A stretch of DNA of 64,000 nucleotides from UBA9300 sp964577305 (GTDB lineage: Bacteria > Bacteroidota > Bacteroidia > Bacteroidales > VadinHA17): assembly GCA_964577305.1 (NCBI GenBank), contig CAZNYS010000008.1, positions 22,835 through 86,834 of the forward strand, read 5' to 3'. The notes below the pieces were generated by a model. The model made no database searches. It was not told where the DNA came from and saw only the letters and a list, made by a program, of their open reading frames with translations. Shown in pieces: positions 17,770-24,290 of the stretch. The position numbers and the translations under genes were made by a program. The first letter of the stretch is position 1. Every line of letters begins with the position of its first letter.

Positions 17770-18849
17770 CTAATTCATCACCTTATTCTGGAAGCTGATG
17801 GATTCCTGATGTATCTGTTTAAATATTTGTATAATAAACTGATCACTCATCCCCATCTGCCTGGCTTTTGCCAGCCTGTCTTCCAGTATTTCAGACCAAC
17901 GCCCGGTTTGCAGAATTGTAATATTCTCTTTTTTCTTATACTTACCTATCTCCTCAGATATTAACATCCTGTTTCTTAACACTCTTATTAATTCAGTATC
18001 CCAATGGTCGATCTGCCTCCTGTATTCGGTCAGACCTTCCAGTTGTCTTGTATTATCGATTTCTGATTTTCTGTGAATAAGGCCTGCAAGTAATGTTTTC
18101 AATTCATCAGGTGTAATTTGCTGATCTTTATCACTCAAAGCAGTCTCAGGCTTATAATGCGATTCAATAAAAAGTCCATCAAAATCCAGGTCCATAGCTG
18201 TTTGCGATATGTTGAAAAGTAAATCCCGATTCCCGCATATATGGCTTGGATCAGTAATGACAGGCAATTCCGGTATTCTTCTTTTTAGTTCAATTGGAAT
18301 TTCCCACTGCGGCATATTGCGATAAGGCGAATGCCCATAATAACTGAATCCCCTGTGTATGGCAGCAAGTTTTTTTATCCCGGCCTTATTCAACCTTTCA
18401 AAAGCACCTATCCACAGTTCTATATCCGGATTAATGGGATTTTTAATAAAAACAGGAATATCGAGTCCCCTGAGTCCGTCAGCCAGTTCCTGCACTGCAA
18501 ATGGATTAGCGGTAGTACGTGCTCCCACCCATATAATATCTACCCCATATTTAAGTGCTTCTTTTAGATGCCACACATTTGCCACTTCTATGGCAGTGAG
18601 CATACCGGTCTCTTCCTTTACTCTTTTTATCCATGGCAGGGCGACTGAACCCAATCCCTCAAATGTGTCAGGCCTGGTTCTGGGCTTCCATATACCTGCC
18701 CTGAATATTTTTACCTTACTATCAGCCAGAAGTCTTGCTGTTTCAATAACCTGTTCCTCAGACTCGGCACTGCAGGGGCCTGAGATTATCAATGGTTTTT
18801 TATCCTTTCTGAACAGGCTGTTCTTGTTAAGATCCAGTTTGTCTTGCAT
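17770..18849 (-). CDS. fused DAHP synthase / chorismate mutase
   Basis: This enzyme would catalyse both the entry step of the shikimate pathway (PEP plus erythrose 4-phosphate to DAHP) and the first step of the Tyr/Phe branch (chorismate to prephenate). Residues about 1-255 form a type I-beta DAHP synthase with IISGPCSAESEEQV, RAGIWKPRTRPDTFEGLG (about 50-67), IWVGARTTANPF, FIKNPINPD and HRGFSYYG. Residues about 265-359 form an AroQ-class chorismate mutase (LTEYRRQIDHWDTELIRVLRNRM, then ISEEIGKYKK). Such fusions are usual in Bacteroidota and allow prephenate or product feedback to act on the synthase. It lies 7 bases after the aminotransferase stop. Confidence 0.94.
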   Translation of the reverse strand: MQDKLDLNKNSLFRKDKKPLIISGPCSAESEEQVIETARLLADSKVKIFRAGIWKPRTRPDTFEGLGSVALPWIKRVKEETGMLTAIEVANVWHLKEALKYGVDIIWVGARTTANPFAVQELADGLRGLDIPVFIKNPINPDIELWIGAFERLNKAGIKKLAAIHRGFSYYGHSPYRNMPQWEIPIELKRRIPELPVITDPSHICGNRDLLFNISQTAMDLDFDGLFIESHYKPETALSDKDQQITPDELKTLLAGLIHRKSEIDNTRQLEGLTEYRRQIDHWDTELIRVLRNRMLISEEIGKYKKKENITILQTGRWSEILEDRLAKARQMGMSDQFIIQIFKQIHQESISFQNKVMN

Positions 18850-18856
18850 AATGTAG

Positions 18857-20005
18857 TTATTTTACTCTTTCCATAGCTTCTTTTATCCTTGATTCTTTAA
18901 GACTTAGAGATGTTCTGACATACCTCCTTCCATTCAAACCAAATACCAATCCGGGCGTAATAAACAAGTGGTATTTATCCAAACAGTGGTCTGAGAACTC
19001 ATATGAATCAGCAAATCTATCCGGTATTCTCGACCAGAGGAACATCCCGGACTGATCACTCGTTGTTGAGCAACCAAGACGAAGAAGCAAATCATAAACC
19101 ATTTGCTGTCGTAGCGAGTATATTAAATTGAGCTTATCATACCAGTCCTGCCCAATTCTGAAGGCTTTGATTGCAGCCTGCTGTATAGGAAGAAACATCC
19201 CTGAATCAATATTACTTTTAATCTTAAGGATATCATTTATGTGTTCTTCATGGCCAACTACCATTCCCAGTCTCCATCCTGCCATATTATGAGATTTACT
19301 TAGTGAGTTAAGCTCAAGAACATTTTCAAATGAATTAACTGATGAAAGAATGCTCAGGGGTTTATTGTTAAGAATGAAACTATAAGGATTATCGTTAACA
19401 ACTAAGATATTATGTTTACGGGCAAAATTAACCAGATCCCTGAATAATTTATCTGTTGCCCTCACTCCGGCAGGCATATTCGGATAGTTAACCCACATCA
19501 GTTTAATTCCCTGTAAATCGGTGCTCTCTATACTTTTCAGATCAGGCATCCAGTTATTTTCTTTACTCAGATCATAATAGATACACCTGGCACCACATAT
19601 CCTGGCGGCTGTCGCATATGCAGGGTAACCAGTGTCAGGAACAAGGACAGCATCCTCCATGTTCAGGTATGCCATACTTATATGCATTATTCCTTCTTTG
19701 GAGCCAATGAGTGGAAGTACCTGGCTGCCAGGATCCGGTTTAACATCGTAATAACGGTAATACCAGTCAGATATGGCTGATCTCAATTCGTCAATACCTC
19801 TATAGGGTTGATAACCATGAGCTTCTGCATTATTGCAACTGTTGGTGAGAGCATCAATAACTTCATCTGGTGGCAGAATATCAGGATTTCCAATTCCCAT
19901 GTTTATGATATCGATACCAGCTGAAATCATCTCCCTTATTATGGATAATTTGCCTGAGAAATAGTATTCTTTTGCCTGTTTTGTTCTGTTTGCTGAATCT
20001 ACCAT
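18857..20005 (-). CDS. PLP-dependent class I/II aminotransferase of the aromatic operon
   Basis: A 382-residue fold-type I aminotransferase. Landmarks are MGIGNPDILPPDEV (about 37-50), a YQPYRGIDELR motif, LMWVNYPNMPAGV, VVNDNPYSF and the PLP-lysine motif SLSKSHNMAGWR (about 233-244). It is the first gene of the operon that makes chorismate, prephenate and tyrosine, and it follows a Tyr/Phe leader peptide. The most likely reaction is therefore transamination of phenylpyruvate and 4-hydroxyphenylpyruvate. Its sequence also resembles LL-diaminopimelate and aspartate aminotransferases, so substrate assignment is by context. The start codon lies 6 bases after the T-run of an intrinsic terminator, so transcription of the whole operon must read through it. 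Confidence 0.85.
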   Translation of the reverse strand: MVDSANRTKQAKEYYFSGKLSIIREMISAGIDIINMGIGNPDILPPDEVIDALTNSCNNAEAHGYQPYRGIDELRSAISDWYYRYYDVKPDPGSQVLPLIGSKEGIMHISMAYLNMEDAVLVPDTGYPAYATAARICGARCIYYDLSKENNWMPDLKSIESTDLQGIKLMWVNYPNMPAGVRATDKLFRDLVNFARKHNILVVNDNPYSFILNNKPLSILSSVNSFENVLELNSLSKSHNMAGWRLGMVVGHEEHINDILKIKSNIDSGMFLPIQQAAIKAFRIGQDWYDKLNLIYSLRQQMVYDLLLRLGCSTTSDQSGMFLWSRIPDRFADSYEFSDHCLDKYHLFITPGLVFGLNGRRYVRTSLSLKESRIKEAMERVK

Positions 20006-20011
20006 AGAGTT

Positions 20012-20039
20012 AAAAAAAAGCCCCTCCTGAGGAGGGGCT
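20012..20039 (-). terminator. attenuator terminator in front of the aromatic operon
   Basis: On the minus strand, a perfect 9-bp stem AGCCCCTCC / GGAGGGGCT with a three-base loop TCA is followed by eight T residues. It ends 6 bases before the aminotransferase ATG and lies 35 bases downstream of the leader-peptide stop. On the plus strand the same hairpin lacks a T-run, so it works in the direction of the aromatic operon only. No minus-strand gene ends upstream of it, so it cannot be the terminator of a preceding gene. Confidence 0.92.
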
Positions 20040-20076
20040 GTGTTTTAAATATTATATATACGAATATATCCCTCCT
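20030..20076 (-). promoter_or_regulatory. candidate antiterminator pairing
   Basis: The segment AGGAGGG at 20070-20076, which overlaps the last two bases of the leader stop codon TAG, is perfectly complementary over 7 bases to CCCTCCT at 20030-20036, inside the 5' arm and loop of the terminator. Between them a small hairpin ATATA-TTCG-TATAT (20056-20069) brings the two segments together. A ribosome stalled on the Tyr/Phe codons would leave AGGAGGG free to pair and block the terminator. A ribosome at the stop codon would cover it. The pairing is seen in the sequence; the regulatory reading is inference. Confidence 0.75.
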
Positions 20077-20131
20077 ACTTTACTTCATTGAAGTAATAAT
20101 AGTAGAAGAAATAGTTATTCGCATTTATCAT
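20075..20131 (-). CDS. Tyr/Phe leader peptide
   Basis: An 18-codon frame reads MINANNYFFYYYYFNEVK and ends in TAG. Eight consecutive codons are aromatic: Tyr, Phe, Phe, Tyr, Tyr, Tyr, Tyr, Phe (TAT TTC TTC TAC TAT TAT TAC TTC). The ATG is directly preceded by AAGGG, a reasonable ribosome-binding sequence, and lies about 19 bases downstream of the -7 promoter element. Its composition matches the products of the downstream operon (Tyr, and the shared Tyr/Phe precursors). The peptide itself probably has no function beyond ribosome stalling when charged tRNA-Tyr or tRNA-Phe is scarce. Confidence 0.88.
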   Translation of the reverse strand: MINANNYFFYYYYFNEVK

Positions 20132-20149
20132 CCCTTATCAATTTGGCAT

Positions 20150-20180
20150 CAAAATTAAGCTTGTTTATTTTATTTGCAAA
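20150..20180 (-). promoter_or_regulatory. Bacteroidota-type promoter of the aromatic operon
   Basis: On the minus strand a -33 TTTG (20177-20180) and a -7 TAATTTTG (20150-20157) are separated by exactly 19 bases, matching the Bacteroidota sigma-ABfr consensus TTTG-N19-TAnnTTTG. Transcription would start near 20143, just upstream of the leader ATG. Confidence 0.82.
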
Positions 20181-20248
20181 TAATTATCCTGATTTTATGT
20201 TTTTTCTTACAACATTTAAGTGAAATATGTATTATTGTATATTGCCGT

Positions 20249-20902
20249 ATGAGAATAAGAGAAAGATATAAGGGAGTAATTGACTATTTCCTCGAGCACA
20301 GGCCTGTTGCAGAAACAGAACTTATCTATACAGACCCATTTGAACTAATTGTTGCAGTTGTTCTATCTGCGCAGTGCACTGATAAACGGGTAAATATGAT
20401 TACCCCGGAGCTATTCCGCCGCTTTCCCGGAGCAAAAGAAATGGCAGAGGCCGATACAGATGAAATCCTGGAATATATCAAATCATGTTCTTATCCCAAT
20501 AGTAAAGCAAGATATCTTAAAGCGATATCAGAGGTACTGGTTTCCAAATTCAATAATACAGTTCCCTCTGATATTAGTGAATTACAAAAGCTACCGGGTG
20601 TAGGCCGTAAAACAGCCAATGTAATAGCCTGCGTAATATTCAACCAGCCTGTAATGCCTGTTGATACTCATGTTTTAAGGGTCTCGGCTCGAATCGGTCT
20701 GACAAATAATGCCCGGACACCACTGGCAGCAGAAAAACAGCTTACAGCAAATATCCCTGAAAAACTTATCCCGCTTGCTCATCACTGGCTGATACTTCAT
20801 GGCAGGTATGTCTGTAAGGCCAGGAAACCATTATGCCAGCAATGTGGCATAAATGATTATTGTAAATATTATAAGCTGCATAGCAAACAGGAAAGAAAAT
20901 AA
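20249..20902 (+). CDS. nth: endonuclease III
   Basis: A base-excision-repair glycosylase/AP lyase for oxidised pyrimidines. The ATG at 20249 gives 217 residues (MRIRERYKGV), the usual size; an upstream ATG at 20174 would add 25 hydrophobic residues not found in the family. The helix-hairpin-helix LPGVGRKTANV carries the Schiff-base Lys121, and VDTHV carries the catalytic Asp139. The [4Fe-4S] cluster loop is C189-x6-C196-x2-C199-x5-C205. It is transcribed away from the aromatic operon; its 5' region overlaps the divergent promoter area. Confidence 0.96.
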   Translation: MRIRERYKGVIDYFLEHRPVAETELIYTDPFELIVAVVLSAQCTDKRVNMITPELFRRFPGAKEMAEADTDEILEYIKSCSYPNSKARYLKAISEVLVSKFNNTVPSDISELQKLPGVGRKTANVIACVIFNQPVMPVDTHVLRVSARIGLTNNARTPLAAEKQLTANIPEKLIPLAHHWLILHGRYVCKARKPLCQQCGINDYCKYYKLHSKQERK

Positions 20903-20945
20903 AATAATAATTATACTTTTGACCAAATAAAATATTTTCGTCCGT

Positions 20946-23078
20946 ATGCGAATAAAAACGAAAATAAACCGGCTTCTGGAGGTAAATGCAGAACTGAAGA
21001 AAAAAGTTGAAGAGCTTGAGAACCAGGCGAGCGAAAGAGATTCAGTAAGTTCAAATTTTGATAACCTGCTGAAAGAAAAGGCCCTGCTGGAGACACTTAT
21101 TGACACAGCTCCTGAATCTATAGTACAAACTACGACCGAGGGTGTAATTGAAAGAATTAATGAGGAATTTATAAGGGAATTCGGATATACCAGGGAAGAA
21201 GCTATAGGCAAAAATATTGATGACCTTGTTGTACCACCTGAATTGAGGAATGAAGGCATCAGTTATACCCGGCGAACAGCAAACAATGAAACTATAAGCA
21301 CTGATACTTACAGGATAAACAAGAATGGCGAAAAAATATATGTAAGCCTGATCATGCAGCCTGTAATGTTAAATGAGAATATCACTGCGTTGTATGCTAT
21401 TTACCGCAATATCTCAGTCAAAAAGAAGGACGACGATACAAAGTCAGTTATATATAATATTTCTGCAGCTGCGCTTACAATGACAGAGTTTTCTGATATT
21501 TTCAACTCAATAAAAGATGAGATTGGAAAAATATGGGATACGAAGAATTTCTATATAGTCCTTTATAATAAAGATACTGAAACCCTTACCTTATCCTTCT
21601 TCCAGGATGAGAAAGATCATTTTGAAGAGGTGCCTGTAAAAAACACCATTACCGGATGGCTAATAAAGGAGAACAGGCCCGTACTCCTCAAAGAGGCTGA
21701 TATTGATGAACTTGAGAGACAGGGCGAAATAGCATTGGTTGGTACACCATGTAAGGTATGGCTTGGCGTGCCACTGAGCGTTGAAAATGAAATAACGGGA
21801 GCCATGGTACTCCAGGATTATAATAATGAAAATATATTTACAAAGGACGACCTGCGGCTGCTCAGTCTTATAGGTAACCAGATAGCTCTTGCCATACAAC
21901 GTAAACGAATGCTGAACAATCTCATCCTCGAAAGAAGGAAGGCTGAAGAAGCAGCAAAGCTGAAACAACAATTTATGTCCACTATGAGCCACGAAATAAG
22001 GACTTCCCTGAACGAAGTTATAGGTATTAACAACCTCCTTCTCCAGGGTAATCCACGTGAGGACCAGATGGAATATATAAAGACATTGCGTTTCTCAGCC
22101 AATCATTTACTAACCCTGGTAAATGATGTTCTTGACTATACAAAGCTGGAATCAGGGAACATCAGCTTTGAAAGAACGAGGTTTGATATCTTCGAGTTTG
22201 CAGATGAATTAAAACGATCATATTCATTCAAAACAAGAAACAAGAATCTCGATTTTATACTGAAAGTAGATAGAAGTATCCCATCTGATATAATTGGTGA
22301 TCCTGTCAGACTTAACCAGATATTATCAAACCTCCTTTCAAATGCGGTAAAATTCACTTCTAAAGGTAGTATTGAACTGATTGTAAATGAAATATCAAGG
22401 TCGAATAAAGAAATAAACCTTAACTTCATTGTGAGGGATACTGGCATTGGTATACCATCCGACAAGCAGGAGGTAATCTTTGAAAGCTTTAAACAGGCTT
22501 CGGATGATACAACCAGGAAGTATGGAGGGACGGGACTGGGCCTTTCAATAAGTAAAAAGCTTGTTGAGCTCCAGGGAGGAAGTCTTAATGTGGACAGCAA
22601 ACCAGGTCAGGGATCAACCTTCTTTTTCAATATGAGATTTATAGTGGCATCCAGTCATGAAAAGAAAAAAATTGCCGGTGAAGTTGAGGAACGCTGGGAT
22701 GAATTAACAGGGAAGAAGATCCTCATTGCTGAAGACAATAGGATCAACTTCTTTGTAGCCAATAAATTCTTAACAAAATGGGGTATTGTAGTAACACATG
22801 CTGAGAATGGTAAGATAGCACTTGACCTTATTAGGGATAATAAATACGATCTTATATTAATGGATCTTCATATGCCTGATGTTGATGGCATTGAAGCAAC
22901 GGAAATAATAAGAAATTCGGATAATCCAGAGATAAAAAATCTGCCCATTGTTGCACTCACAGCAGCAATAATGTCGGACAATGAGAAAAAGCTCGAGGAA
23001 TTAGATATTAATGACTTTATCCTGAAACCATTTAAGCCAAGGGATCTGTACATGAAGATCCTTAAACATGCCAGGTAG
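20946..23078 (+). CDS. hybrid sensor histidine kinase (PAS-GAF-HK-REC)
   Basis: A 710-residue cytoplasmic sensor with no membrane segment. Its order is an N-terminal coiled coil (about 1-45), PAS (45-160), GAF (175-320), a coiled linker, HisKA with H349 in MSHEIRTSLNEVIG, HATPase with DPVRLNQILSNLLSNAVKF (452-470), DTGIGIP (498-504) and GGTGLGLSI (527-535), then a receiver domain (591-708) with phosphoacceptor D640 in LILMDLHMPD and K694. The H-box has Ser where nearly all such kinases have Pro (HEIRTP). The phosphorelay output partner is not adjacent. A -7 element TACTTTTG lies at 20914-20921, but no clear -33. Confidence 0.92.
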   Translation: MRIKTKINRLLEVNAELKKKVEELENQASERDSVSSNFDNLLKEKALLETLIDTAPESIVQTTTEGVIERINEEFIREFGYTREEAIGKNIDDLVVPPELRNEGISYTRRTANNETISTDTYRINKNGEKIYVSLIMQPVMLNENITALYAIYRNISVKKKDDDTKSVIYNISAAALTMTEFSDIFNSIKDEIGKIWDTKNFYIVLYNKDTETLTLSFFQDEKDHFEEVPVKNTITGWLIKENRPVLLKEADIDELERQGEIALVGTPCKVWLGVPLSVENEITGAMVLQDYNNENIFTKDDLRLLSLIGNQIALAIQRKRMLNNLILERRKAEEAAKLKQQFMSTMSHEIRTSLNEVIGINNLLLQGNPREDQMEYIKTLRFSANHLLTLVNDVLDYTKLESGNISFERTRFDIFEFADELKRSYSFKTRNKNLDFILKVDRSIPSDIIGDPVRLNQILSNLLSNAVKFTSKGSIELIVNEISRSNKEINLNFIVRDTGIGIPSDKQEVIFESFKQASDDTTRKYGGTGLGLSISKKLVELQGGSLNVDSKPGQGSTFFFNMRFIVASSHEKKKIAGEVEERWDELTGKKILIAEDNRINFFVANKFLTKWGIVVTHAENGKIALDLIRDNKYDLILMDLHMPDVDGIEATEIIRNSDNPEIKNLPIVALTAAIMSDNEKKLEELDINDFILKPFKPRDLYMKILKHAR

Positions 23079-23081
23079 ATT

Positions 23082-24290
23082 CTACCTTATACAGTATTTA
23101 CTTAACATACCCGATGCTTTCCTGTTGCCATATCTTAAGGCCATCCTGAAATCATGACATGCCTCTTCTGTTTTTCCCGAGTTTAATAAAGCAATCCCCA
23201 AGTTATAATAAGCATCCCCATCTCTTGGCCACAGGTCAAGTGCCATTGAATAATCATAAACAGCAGCATCCCAGGATTTAATTTTGAGATAAATATCTGC
23301 ACGGTCAGTAAAGCATTGCGCCTTACCGGGATGATTTTCAATGTTTTTTGAGAAATAGCGCAAGGCTTTGTTGTATTCACCCTTCTCGCCGGCTATTAGA
23401 CCTGCCTGCCTGTTTGAAAGTTCATCATCAGGATACAGTCCAAGATATTCCTCAGCCACCTCCAGCGCCCTGTCACGATCATTGGCCTTCCTCAGGTTTT
23501 CTGATTTCATAAATATCAATGCTGTTTCACCCGGGAAATATCCAAGTGCCCTGTCGCATGCATTTGCAGCACTTATATAATTACCAGTCTCCGCCAGTTG
23601 TTCTATGTATAATTTCCAGGTATTGTAATCTGCATCATCCCTGGCTACAGCTTTGGTAAGGTATTCAAGAGCCTCTGTGTTTTTATTACTTGCAGCTGAA
23701 ATCATCCCTTTTACGTAAAGTATCACCGGTTGCTCTCGGTATAAATTTTCAACCCCGGATAAAATATCTTCGGCCTTTTTTATTTTACCCGCTTTAATAT
23801 AATATTCAATTTCAGCAACAGCTTCTTCCAGCTGATTATACCATTCAGTTTTCCATAACTGCCTCCATTCAGGTGTTTCTTCCATGGAAGATAAATATCT
23901 GTCCAGCAAAATTTCCTTTCTGGGTAACCTGAAGTCTGACTGAAGATGATGCTGCAGGTTGGCAATAGCTTTTTCAGTCTCATTATTAATAGCATAAGCC
24001 CTGGCCAATCCCAGGTAACCAGAACCCGGTTTAAGCTTATTCGCCATTCCGAAGTCATTCACAGCAGCATCAGTTTTGCCTATCATCAAAAATGCTTCTC
24101 CCCGTCCTGTAAAAAGGCGATAATCATCACTCTTTTCCATTGCTGTAGTGTACAGGGTAATAGCCTCAGAATACAATGCCCTGTCCTTAAAGGCTGCAGC
24201 TTTAGTGAGATATTCATTATTATCCTGGGCTGAAATAATACTGCCCTGAAGTATAATAAATGCTAATAATATGTTGTATCTGAATCTCAT
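23082..24290 (-). CDS. exported TPR-repeat protein
   Basis: A 402-residue protein with a signal peptide (MRFRYNILLAFIILQGSIIS, then AQ) and TPR-like helical repeats through most of its length. Examples are ALYSEAITLYTTAMEKSDDYRLFTGRGEAFL, ITEALEYLTKAV-type units and KSWDAAVYDYSMALDLWPRDGDAYYNLGIALLNSGKTEEACHDF. TPR proteins mediate protein-protein contacts; in Bacteroidota, exported ones often belong to secretion or gliding machinery. Its ATG follows the stop of the T9SS-type gene directly, with no gap, so translational coupling is likely and the two may work together. No enzymatic motif is seen. Confidence 0.85.
   Translation of the reverse strand: MRFRYNILLAFIILQGSIISAQDNNEYLTKAAAFKDRALYSEAITLYTTAMEKSDDYRLFTGRGEAFLMIGKTDAAVNDFGMANKLKPGSGYLGLARAYAINNETEKAIANLQHHLQSDFRLPRKEILLDRYLSSMEETPEWRQLWKTEWYNQLEEAVAEIEYYIKAGKIKKAEDILSGVENLYREQPVILYVKGMISAASNKNTEALEYLTKAVARDDADYNTWKLYIEQLAETGNYISAANACDRALGYFPGETALIFMKSENLRKANDRDRALEVAEEYLGLYPDDELSNRQAGLIAGEKGEYNKALRYFSKNIENHPGKAQCFTDRADIYLKIKSWDAAVYDYSMALDLWPRDGDAYYNLGIALLNSGKTEEACHDFRMALRYGNRKASGMLSKYCIR

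Noticed and set aside
20010..20040. Reading the hairpin at 20012-20039 as an ordinary terminator of a gene on the plus strand
   Set aside because: On the plus strand no gene ends before it and no T-run follows the stem. It is directional toward the aromatic operon on the minus strand.
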